Source of the DNA: Haloferula rosea
GTDB taxonomy: Bacteria > Verrucomicrobiota > Verrucomicrobiia > Verrucomicrobiales > Akkermansiaceae
Length of the DNA stretch: 64,000 bases
Reading direction: 5' to 3'
NCBI RefSeq assembly: GCF_016595525.1
Contig: NZ_JAENII010000012.1
Coordinates: 90,803-154,802 of the forward strand
Shown here: piece after piece, positions 44,277 to 53,100 of the stretch
How the letters are laid out: each line of letters starts with the position of its first letter
Position numbering within the stretch: position 1 is the stretch's first letter
Translations under genes and position numbers: made by a program
The notes under the pieces: model-generated
Databases searched by the model: none
Told to the model about the DNA's origin: nothing
The model's input: only the letters and a program-made list of their open reading frames with translations

Positions 44277-45368
44277 GTGGCTGAGAGCAGCGTCCAACCC
44301 CGGCGATGGAACGCCTTTGTGTGTCCAGAGTGCCGCTACGTGTTCCGAGTGCCCGGTGACCATACCGGCCGGGGCGTCGTGTGCCCGTCGTGCCGCCGCA
44401 TGCTCCGCCTGCCCACCAAGGGCGAATCCACTCCCCCACTCGTTCTGCCCAAGCAGGAAGCCCCGAAGGCCGAGTCCCACCAGCGGCGCCGCGAACGCCA
44501 GTCCGCTGAGATCTTCGACGAGACCTTCGCCAAGAAACAGGGGCCGGACCAGACACTGGTCCGCATCATCATGGCCGGAGCCACCACCATCATCGTCGTC
44601 CTCCTCGCCGGACTCCTCTGGCCCAAGGGGGGGAATGACACCGATGACAGTGACTCCACCAGCGTCCTGCCGCCTGAACTCATCGATCTGCCCGATCGCG
44701 AACCCGAGAGCATCGTCAACACCGTGCTCTCGTCCGATCTCGTCCGCAAACAACTCGAACCCGTCATCAGGGAGTTCCTCGAATCTCCGACCATGGAGGA
44801 AGCCGCCAGTCATACCCGCCGACCCACGCGCACCCTCCAGCGCATGAAGAAGCTCCACGGCGACGGCTACTACTCTCCAGGCTTCCGCCAGATCAAATGG
44901 AACGTGCCCATGGAGCGCGACGGCGAATGGGCCATGCTCAGCGTCGAGGACAGCCAGTTCCGCACCCTTCCCATCGCGCTCGTCCGCGAGGACGGGAGAT
45001 GGCAGATCGACTGGGAAAGCTGGGCCGGCTGGTCGGAGGTCGACCTGACCACCCTGCGGAAGGAGAAACCCACCGAACCGGTCACCGTACGGGTCACCGT
45101 CGACCCGATCGACTACTACAACTTTAGTTTCTCCGACGAGTCCAAGTGGTCGTCCTACCGCCTGTCCGATCCCGAAAAAATCGAAGCCGTCTATGGATAC
45201 GCGCCCTCCCTCGGCGAGATCGACCTTCGCCTGAAGCCGAATTCCGGAGAAAAGGACCTGCGTTTCACCCTGAGCGTACGCTACCCGGATGACGCCACCT
45301 CCGACAACCAGCTGATCATCGACCGCATCCTTGCCAGAGGCTGGGTCATCACTGAAGAAGCACCATGA
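44277..45368 (+). CDS. zinc-ribbon single-pass membrane protein
   Basis: The GTG start gives 363 residues, 49 bp after the PBP gene. A four-Cys ribbon at residues about 16-40 (FVCPECRYVFRV, VVCPSCRRMLRL) is followed by a Lys/Arg linker and one membrane helix (IIMAGATTIIVVLLAGLLW). The region after the helix is a soluble domain rich in strands (RFTLSVRYPDDATSDN). I do not recognise it. Its ATG-overlap with the next gene and the position after the PBP point to a cell-envelope operon. Confidence 0.65.
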   Translation: MAESSVQPRRWNAFVCPECRYVFRVPGDHTGRGVVCPSCRRMLRLPTKGESTPPLVLPKQEAPKAESHQRRRERQSAEIFDETFAKKQGPDQTLVRIIMAGATTIIVVLLAGLLWPKGGNDTDDSDSTSVLPPELIDLPDREPESIVNTVLSSDLVRKQLEPVIREFLESPTMEEAASHTRRPTRTLQRMKKLHGDGYYSPGFRQIKWNVPMERDGEWAMLSVEDSQFRTLPIALVREDGRWQIDWESWAGWSEVDLTTLRKEKPTEPVTVRVTVDPIDYYNFSFSDESKWSSYRLSDPEKIEAVYGYAPSLGEIDLRLKPNSGEKDLRFTLSVRYPDDATSDNQLIIDRILARGWVITEEAP

Positions 45369-46774
45369 GCCAACCTGAACAAAGCACCTACGAGAAGGCG
45401 CTGGAGCTGAATCTCAACGCCAAAGTCTACGGCACCTTCGCCGAAATCGGAGCCGGACAGGAAACGGCCAACTGGTTCTTCCGCGTGTCCGGCAGCGCCG
45501 GCACCGTCGCCAAGAGCATCTCGGCCTACGACATGACGATGAGCGACGCCATCTACGGCAAGAGTCCGCGCTATGTCTCCCGCCAGAGGCTCCGCCAGAT
45601 GCTCGACCACGAATTCGGCATCCTCGTCGAACGCCTGGGGAAAGCCCGACAGGATGAAACCACCTTCTTCTCGTTCTGCAACACCGTGAGGGCACGCGGC
45701 TACAAGGACCGGGGCGAGTGCCATGGCTGGCTCGGCCTGCGCTTCCAGCTCCGTCCCGGCGACCCGCCATCCGACATCTTCATCCACGTGCGCCTGCTCG
45801 ATGATGAGAACGTCGACCAGATGGAAGCCCTCGGAGTGGTCGGCGTGAACTTCATCCACGCCGCCTTCCACCACCGCCAGCACCTCCAGCGCTTCGTCAC
45901 CTCACTGACTGAAAACCTGAAGCCCGGCCAGGTGGAAGTCGACATGCTCAAGTTCGAAGGCCACGGCTACGACTTCTTCGACAACCGGCTCTGCGCCCTT
46001 CAGCTGGTGGAGAGCGGACTCACCGACGCCACCCTTTTCCCGCCCAGCGGCGATGTCGAGCAGGCCGCCGACGCCCTCTACAAGCGCCCCATCCTGCTCC
46101 TCCGCGGATCCTTCGACCCGGTGACCAAACTCCACCTCGAGATGCTCGACCAGACCCGCGAGCGCTTCATCGCCAACCTCGAACCGAAAGAGGCCCAGCG
46201 CACGCTCGAGCTGTGCGAAATCTCGATGACCAATCTGCTGCGGGATGGATCGATCGATCACGTCGACTTCATCGACCGCGCCGACGCCCTGCAGTCACTC
46301 GGCAAGACCGTGCTCGTCTCACGTTGTGCCGAGTTCCACCGGATCGCCGGCTACCTCAGCCGCTACACCACCGCACCCGTCGGCATCATCCTGAGCATCG
46401 GCCTGCTCAACGAGTTGTTCAAATCCAAGTGGTCCGAGAACCTGCCCGGTGGCCTGCTCGAATCGTTTGGACGCCTATTCCGCAATCAGGTCTCACTCCA
46501 TGTCTACCCATGGAAAAACCGTCACACCGGCGAAGTGGTCACCGCCGACTCCTTCCGGCCGCCGGAGAACTGCACCCACCTCTACCGCCATTTCATGGAA
46601 AATGGCATGATCCACAGCACTCCCTACCGGGATCTCGACCTGTTGAAGTACACCTCGCGGGACATCCAGCGCCTGATTCGTGAGGGCGACCCCGAATGGC
46701 AGACCTACGTCCCGGAAGTCGCTCACCGCGCTGCCCTCCACCTGCAGACCAAAGCCAAGGCGTCAGATGCCTGA
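45365..46774 (+). CDS. conserved protein with nucleotidyltransferase-like motif
   Basis: The ATG overlaps the preceding TGA (ATGA), giving 469 residues. A stretch near residue 246-260 reads LRGSFDPVTKLHLEML, which follows the G-S-F-D-P-V-T-x-x-H start of nicotinate/cytidylyl-type nucleotidyltransferases, with the His retained. The typical second motif (ISxxR) is not clear. The N-terminal half (TANWFFRVSGSAGTVAKSIS, FIHVRLLDDENVDQMEALG) is family-specific. I recall similar proteins in other bacteria with misleading names such as TonB-dependent receptor; there is no barrel here. The function is unknown. Confidence 0.65.
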   Translation: MSQPEQSTYEKALELNLNAKVYGTFAEIGAGQETANWFFRVSGSAGTVAKSISAYDMTMSDAIYGKSPRYVSRQRLRQMLDHEFGILVERLGKARQDETTFFSFCNTVRARGYKDRGECHGWLGLRFQLRPGDPPSDIFIHVRLLDDENVDQMEALGVVGVNFIHAAFHHRQHLQRFVTSLTENLKPGQVEVDMLKFEGHGYDFFDNRLCALQLVESGLTDATLFPPSGDVEQAADALYKRPILLLRGSFDPVTKLHLEMLDQTRERFIANLEPKEAQRTLELCEISMTNLLRDGSIDHVDFIDRADALQSLGKTVLVSRCAEFHRIAGYLSRYTTAPVGIILSIGLLNELFKSKWSENLPGGLLESFGRLFRNQVSLHVYPWKNRHTGEVVTADSFRPPENCTHLYRHFMENGMIHSTPYRDLDLLKYTSRDIQRLIREGDPEWQTYVPEVAHRAALHLQTKAKASDA

Positions 46775-46797
46775 GTCAACCGGCCTGACCCGGGCGC

Positions 46798-47661
46798 TCA
46801 GATCCTGACAGCCAGCACCGAAGCCTCCACATCGTAAAGCATGCGCTCGGCGTTGGTGCCGAAGAACATCGCGCCCAGCTTCGAGTGCCCACGCGTGCCG
46901 AGCACCACCAGGTCCGCTCCCACATCCTCCGCATGACAGGTCAGGGCCACCGATGGCACCGAGGACTCCAGGATGCTCACCTTGTGGGAGATCCCCTGCA
47001 AGGCTTCCTGATACGGCTCCATCACGCGAGCCAAGCCCTTCTCGACGAATGCACGATCGTCCGCGACCTCTTCCATGGCTTCCCCACAGAGCCCGGGATC
47101 CCGGTCAACGGGAAAGGTGACATGGACAACCTCCAACGCCGCGCCATGCCGCGCACCTTCCACCGCGCGCGCCATCACCGGGTCCGAGGCCAGCGACAGG
47201 TCGATGCATGCAAGAATTCGTTGATACCGGTCGTGCTTCTTCTCCCTCATCAGCAGCACATCACAGGGAACCGTGCGCACACAGCGCGAGGCGATCGACC
47301 CCAAGCGCTTCTGACCCGGCTTGTTGGCCGAAATGACCAACAGCCCCGCACCTTCCCGCTCGATCAACTGACCGATCTCATCCGGTGGCCGACCCACCGC
47401 GACCAGCCGTTCAGCTGAAACCTCCAGATCGAGCCCGTCGAGCAACTCGTCGAGATCCTGCTCCGCTTTCAAGCGGGCATTGTCGATCACCTCCGGCGAC
47501 GAGCGGCAGCCCGGACGATGGGGAAGCAGCCCCGGAAAGACCACATGGATCACGAACAAGGGGACCCCCTCGATCTTCGCGATGCGAGCGGCTTGAGTCA
47601 CGACCTGGCGGGAAGTCGTGGAGAAATCAACGGCGGCGACCACCGGTTTGGAAAGAATCAT
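46798..47661 (-). CDS. tandem universal stress protein (UspA) domains
   Basis: The start at 47661 gives 287 residues with two UspA domains. The first begins KPVVAAVDFSTTSRQVVTQAAR and the second near residue 145. The ATP-binding signature G-2x-G-9x-G-S/T is intact in the second (VLGTRGHSKLGAMFFGTNAE) but not in the first (SANKPGQKRLGSIASR). Such proteins bind ATP and respond to starvation, redox or osmotic stress in the cytoplasm. The neighbours give no hint of a specific role. Confidence 0.9.
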   Translation of the reverse strand: MILSKPVVAAVDFSTTSRQVVTQAARIAKIEGVPLFVIHVVFPGLLPHRPGCRSSPEVIDNARLKAEQDLDELLDGLDLEVSAERLVAVGRPPDEIGQLIEREGAGLLVISANKPGQKRLGSIASRCVRTVPCDVLLMREKKHDRYQRILACIDLSLASDPVMARAVEGARHGAALEVVHVTFPVDRDPGLCGEAMEEVADDRAFVEKGLARVMEPYQEALQGISHKVSILESSVPSVALTCHAEDVGADLVVLGTRGHSKLGAMFFGTNAERMLYDVEASVLAVRI

Positions 47662-47827
47662 GGCAAGGATGGGGATCAACTGAAAGGCGGTCACTCCACT
47701 TCACAGAGCCGACCGGACACCTTCGCTTATAACTCCCCGGCCCGCCGTGTGCGATGCCTTGGCAGAATCCACATAGCGAATCAGTGGATATGACAATTTC
47801 ACCCGGAATCCTGCCGGACCACGCCGC

Positions 47828-48367
47828 CTAGCTCCTCCGCTTGCGCGGCTTCTTCGGCGTGAAGTCCACCGCCTTCAGGTTGAAGGCCTCGGGGTCGAAT
47901 CCCGGTTGATCCCAGGCAATCTCACCGGCGGAAGCCTGCATGTACTGGAAGGCACCACCGAAATCCTCCGGCGGACACGCACGCTCGCCACCAAGCATCA
48001 CCGGCACCTTCTCCTCCTCGTCCTTCTTCTCGAAGACGAGCTCATGGATCCATTCTTCGGCAAAATCATATCGGTAGAGCATCCGGATGGGCAGGCGCCG
48101 CCGACCGATGAAATCCGCGAGGGTCACCTTCTTCTCATCCTGGAATTCACCGGGGGTCTGATCCTCCAAGCCGACTGGCCCGATCACGTCGACCAGACGC
48201 TTCCCCTTCCCGTGACGAAATTCGTGGGGATGCTTGTTTTCCCAGCCCATCGCCGCCTGGATCGCATCGTGCAGCTGGGCAAACGTGAAGTCCGCGGGCA
48301 CCGCCAGGCGACGCCAGATCTGCGGGGTGATTTGATACAGGAAGACCTTCACCGTGACCGATTTCAT
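47828..48367 (-). CDS. plasmid pRiA4b ORF-3-like family protein
   Basis: The 179-residue protein begins VKVFLYQITPQIWRRLAVP and has FAQLHDAIQAAMGWENKHPH, the typical head of PRiA4_ORF3 (PF07929) proteins, then a later hydrophobic/acidic segment. Members are widespread and of unknown function; some are linked to stress or DNA regulation in plasmids and chromosomes. It is transcribed alone, 53 bp downstream of a secreted protein gene on the same strand. Confidence 0.85.
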   Translation of the reverse strand: MKSVTVKVFLYQITPQIWRRLAVPADFTFAQLHDAIQAAMGWENKHPHEFRHGKGKRLVDVIGPVGLEDQTPGEFQDEKKVTLADFIGRRRLPIRMLYRYDFAEEWIHELVFEKKDEEEKVPVMLGGERACPPEDFGGAFQYMQASAGEIAWDQPGFDPEAFNLKAVDFTPKKPRKRRS

Positions 48368-48420
48368 GCCGGACCGTAGCCAAGATTGGATCGATTGTGC
48401 AACGGCTTCCTTCGCCTCAA

Positions 48421-49170
48421 CTACTCCCGGACCCGCTCCCGTAATCGGGTGATCTTCAGAGGGCGCCGGGCCCTCTGACCATCCGCATCAGAAACGATCA
48501 CAAGCGTGGATTCATCCGCCGACTGCTCAAGCGCCACGGACATTTCCCGCTCCAGCCCACCATCCGCTCCAACCAAACCCAGCTGGAAGGAAACCGGCTC
48601 GGCTCCACCCAACTCGGTCACCCAGCCCTGCAACGGCCGGAGCGCACGGCGGCGGCCATCCACGACCAGAGCAACCGCCTGTCGACTGACATTGAGAAAA
48701 CGAACCGTGCCGGCCTCACGCGGGTCCTCAACGATCTTCATGCGCGGCTTCGACCAATCTCCCACTGCAGGATCCCGCCACAGCAGCACCATGAAATCCC
48801 CGGACTCCGGGCAGTTCACACTCGCCCACGGCACGCCGCCTTCACCCCTCAGTTGAAGCGTCCCCACCCCTTCACGGATCTCCAGAGCACCCGAGATCCG
48901 CCCCAACTGCACCCGGAACGCCCCCAGTTCCTGAATCTCCTCTTCGTTCTGCCGCACCAAGGTCAACTCACGTGGCGGCACACTCCCGGGCGGCGGCGGC
49001 AACTCGTAACGGATGCCATCCCGCACTTCCTGGCGGTAAGGCGGCGCATTGCCCACAGCCAGCAACCTCACGGATCGCTTCGGCACCTTTTCGGCCTCTT
49101 CGCCATCCGTGGCTTCCTCCTGCGCCCCGATCAAGGTCGCACAGGCCATCAGGATGCCGAAAATTCTCAT
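48421..49170 (-). CDS. secreted protein of unknown function
   Basis: The 249-residue protein has a short signal peptide (MRIFGILMACATLIGAQ) and a proline-rich region (YELPPPPGSVPPRELTLVRQ). The rest is beta-rich (VRFLNVSRQAVALVVDGRRR). The style resembles DUF-type envelope proteins of Verrucomicrobia. I do not recognise a family. Confidence 0.6.
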   Translation of the reverse strand: MRIFGILMACATLIGAQEEATDGEEAEKVPKRSVRLLAVGNAPPYRQEVRDGIRYELPPPPGSVPPRELTLVRQNEEEIQELGAFRVQLGRISGALEIREGVGTLQLRGEGGVPWASVNCPESGDFMVLLWRDPAVGDWSKPRMKIVEDPREAGTVRFLNVSRQAVALVVDGRRRALRPLQGWVTELGGAEPVSFQLGLVGADGGLEREMSVALEQSADESTLVIVSDADGQRARRPLKITRLRERVRE

Positions 49171-49344
49171 GTCCTAGCCTTCGCCCAATCTACGCCCGGT
49201 CGCCAGCCGAAACTGCTCCCCACCCATCCACGGAAAAGGGAAGAAAACCAGGTCCGCCAACCACCGCGACCTCACCAGCGGCATCCGGCACCTCCGCATC
49301 GACCAAGACTCCGCCGACGCCCTACTGGAAATGCAGTAGTCCCG

Positions 49345-50172
49345 TCAGCGCTCAAGCCCGTGCGCCACGCGTGCCTCCACCCGCTCCCGAAGCTCGCCAT
49401 CAAGCAAGCCGATGATCCGCTTGCCTTCCTCGTCCGGCATCCGCCCCAGGGCATGGGCGACCGCCAGCACGGCTTCGGCCCGAGCCTGTCCATCCTCGAC
49501 CGCACCAAGCCACGAAACCACCGCCGCTTCATCCCGGCCCATCCAGCGCCAGACCGCCTCGCTCATCCCCGCTTGGCGCGCTGGCCGGCTGTCCAGCGAC
49601 TCCGCCCATGACAGCGCGGCTTCAGGATTGCTCTGCGACCACCGCTGGACCACCTGAACCGCCGATCGATCCCGCGATCGTCCCGGCTCCATTTCATTGA
49701 CCACCAGCTCACCCGCCAACTGCGGGTCCTGATTGGAGATTACCACCGCGGCACGCCCCAGCCCTTCCGACCTCTCCGCCGGATCTTCGAGGCCCCTCGC
49801 CCACTCGACAGCCGCGGCCGGATCCTCGTCCGCAAGTCGCATCACGAAGTGCCCGATCAGCCGTTTGCTCGCCTCGCTGCCTGTCTCAAGTCGCGAAAAC
49901 GCCTCCTGAGCCAGCTCGGGGTCCAACTCGATGGCATCCCATGCCACCTCCGCGAACACCCGCTGCTGCTCCGCAGAATCCTCCAGCACGAGTGCCTCCT
50001 CATAGGAAAGCCTGACCCGCTCAACCGGATCCACGTCAGCCGACCCATCGCGGGCCGGGCGATCCCTGAACTTGAGGCTTGGCTCGGCGGCCGCGCTCGA
50101 CTCGTCGGTCGATGACTTGCGACAAGCCCCGACCAGCACGAGCGGCAACAACCACCAACCGACACGCATCAT
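49345..50172 (-). CDS. lipoprotein with helical repeats
   Basis: The 275-residue protein has a lipoprotein signal with lipobox LVLVGAC (Cys17). After a Ser/Ala-rich linker come repeated helical segments, each about 35 residues, with DPELAQEAFSRL, DPAAAVEWARGLED, NPEAALSWAESLDS and DEAAVVSWLGAVED. This Pro-Ala-Ala pattern matches a HEAT/TPR-like helical scaffold and is typical of many secreted verrucomicrobial proteins. The gene overlaps the giant protein's stop (ATGA), so it is expected to be translated after it and could serve as a chaperone or anchor for it. Confidence 0.72.
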   Translation of the reverse strand: MMRVGWWLLPLVLVGACRKSSTDESSAAAEPSLKFRDRPARDGSADVDPVERVRLSYEEALVLEDSAEQQRVFAEVAWDAIELDPELAQEAFSRLETGSEASKRLIGHFVMRLADEDPAAAVEWARGLEDPAERSEGLGRAAVVISNQDPQLAGELVVNEMEPGRSRDRSAVQVVQRWSQSNPEAALSWAESLDSRPARQAGMSEAVWRWMGRDEAAVVSWLGAVEDGQARAEAVLAVAHALGRMPDEEGKRIIGLLDGELRERVEARVAHGLER

Positions 50173-53100
50173 GGCGTCACCGACACGGAATCAAACTTGG
50201 ACTCATTGAGCTGGTTGTCATGCCCACTCGCCACCGCGAGACCGAAGTAACAGGTCGATGGCAGGTTGGCCGACAAGCTGCCGAGCGTGATCCAATCAGT
50301 GCCGTTGAGACTCTTCGAGGCGGTGATCATGCCTCCGACCCGCTGCAGGCGGAGCCAGGCATCACCACCGGAGCTGTCGCCACTCCGCGATGTCGCCGTC
50401 ATCGCTCCAGGACTCGTCCGGCGCAGCCAGCGGAAATTCCCACTCCCATCGACCCCGAGGAAGACATGGCGCGAATTGGTCCCCAGCGTATCACGAACCA
50501 TGATGCCTACCCGTGCATTCGGACCGGTGTCATCAAGCGTGTGCACACGGGCCGTGATCGTGCCGTCACCCTCAAGCGTCTGCCAAGCATACTGGAAACG
50601 GTCGTTGCGTCCGATGATCCTTCCGGAACCAGAAACGGAAAACACCCCCCCCGAGTCGGTCGCGGATCCCGTCATCAACGGGCTGCCGAGCTCACTGGAT
50701 TCCCATGGCAGCGAAAGCCCCGGCTCAGCCACATCCACCTCGAGAGAGGCTTCATCCGTCAGTCCGTCCACATCCGTCACACGGACCACGAAGATTTCCG
50801 TGCCCGCACTCCCCGCAGGTGGGGTTCCGGTGAGTTCACCATCGCTTGCCACCGACAACCATCCGGGCCCACTCACTTTACTGTAAGTCAGGATGTCACC
50901 GTCGTCCGGATCCGTCGCCCGACCTGCGAGCGTTTCACCAAGGAATGGCTCATCCTCTTCCGCTCCTCCGATCAGCACCGGGTCCACCGAGAACTCCGGC
51001 GGATCATTGGTGTTCACAACGGTGATGTTCAGCGCCGCCTGAGCGGATTCACCGACTTCATCACTCACCGCCACCACGAACTCATTCAGGCCGACGGCCT
51101 CGTTCTCCGGCGTGCCCGACAGACTGCCATCTCCGGCGACCATTAGCCAGGCCGGTCCCGACACCTTGGAGAAGGTCAACTCATCCCCCGCATCCGGATC
51201 GTCTGCCCACGCGGCAAGACTTCCCGAATAGGCCGCATCCTCGGTCGCATCAGTTCCCGTGATCGGATCGGCGGTGAAGACAGGCGGTTCATTGACATTG
51301 GTCACATCGATTTCGAGAGAAACCGTATCGTCCAGACCCTCGTCGTCCGCCACCCGGATCGAGAAGGTGTTCAAACCCACGTCATCATTCCCCGGCACCC
51401 CGGAGAGCCCCCCGTCACCCGCCACCGACAACCATGCGGGACCTGACAGCTTCGAGTAGGTCAACACCTCTCCAACGTCGGGATCCGAGGCGCTGCCCGC
51501 GATCGAACCCATGTAGGCCTCGTCCTGCACGGCATCCGGAGCGCTGATCGTCCCACCGCCGAAGGCAGGCGGATCGTTCACATTGATCACATCAATCGTA
51601 AGCGCTGCCTGATCGGTCGCCCCTGCCGCATCGGTGACCTGGACCACGAACGCATTGCTTCCCACATGCGCATTCAGCGGGCTCCCTGAGAGACTTCCGT
51701 TGCTTGCAACGGCCAACCACGCAGGGCCCGAGATCTTCTGATAGGTAAAGGTATCTCCACTGTCCGGATCCACGACCGAACCCACCAGCGTCCCCGAGTA
51801 GGATACGTCCTGAGTCGCATCACTGCCTACGATCGGATCAGAGGTGAAAGCCGGAGGATCATTCACGTTCATCACCGTGATGTTCAGCGTCGCCTCGTCC
51901 CTTGCATTGAGAGCATCGAGAACCTCCACCGTGAACACATTCAGGCCCACGTCCGCATTGCCCGGCACTCCCGAGAGCGAACCGTCGCCCGCAACCGTCA
52001 ACCAGGCCGGACCGGACACCTTGCCGAAGGTCAACGTGTCACCTGCATCAGGATCCACCGCCGAACCACCAAGAGTTCCGCCATACACAACGCCTTGGGT
52101 GGCATCGCCACCTACGATCGGATCGGAGGTGAACACAGGCGGATCATTCACGTTCACCACCGTGATGTTCAGCGTCGCTTCATCCCTTGCATTGAGGGCA
52201 TCGAAAACCTCCACCGTGAACACATTCAGACCCACGTCCGCATTGCCCGGCACTCCCGAGAGCGAACCGTCGCCCGCAACCGTCAACCAGGCCGGACCCG
52301 CCACCTTGCCGAAAGTCAGCGTGTCACCCGCATCGGGATCCACAGCCGAACCATCGAGCGTTGCACTGTACGAGATCCCCTGAGTGGCATCGCTGCCAGC
52401 GATCGGATTGGAGCTGAAGGCAGGTGCCTGGTTTCCGCCCATCACCGACAGTCGCACGCCGGGTGAACCAAGCGGATCCTCAGTCACTTCCCACGACCGA
52501 CCGGCCGGGAGCGGCGGAAGGTTGTAGGTCGCGAACGAACCCGTCCGCCCTGCTGCCACCACCACATCAAAGACATCGCCCACCAAGGGTTCAAAGCCGC
52601 CGATCAGGAGCACATTCAGCGTTCCGCCTAGATCGGCCGAACCCGAAACCTGAATCTGATCGTAGCCACTCCCCGGCGTCACACCGCCCAGCTCCACCGT
52701 GGTCACCGCCGTCGGATCCTGATCGAGAGTGCCGATCGAGAAGACCGCAACGCCATCCACTCCTGCTTCCAGCCCACCCTGCTGGGTGACCACCCCATTG
52801 ACCGAACCCGTCCCCTCCAGGGTGGATCCACCCTCAACCAGAACCGCATCACCCACCGCCAGACTGCCGGTCACCGCCAGACGTCCAGTCATGACTTCGA
52901 TGCCCCCAGTGTGACTGCTGATCCCCCCCATGGTCATCCGGCCATCGCCATCCTTCCTCACGAAGCCGCTGTTGGTCAGCGCACCCGACAGGGTCAGGTC
53001 ACTCGAAGCCGCCCCATCCTCCACCACGAAGGTCGTCGATCCCACCGAACTGTAATCGGAAGCGATCACCGATGATTCATCCGCCGCCCGGACCGTCACC

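Noticed and set aside
45365..46774. TonB-dependent receptor
   Set aside because: Similar proteins may carry this name in databases, but there is no signal peptide, plug or barrel pattern and no terminal aromatic residue.
50730..52432. CRISPR-like or satellite array
   Set aside because: The units are 285 bases, in frame and encode a continuous protein with conserved DPDAGD/GSLSG motifs, so they are coding repeats.
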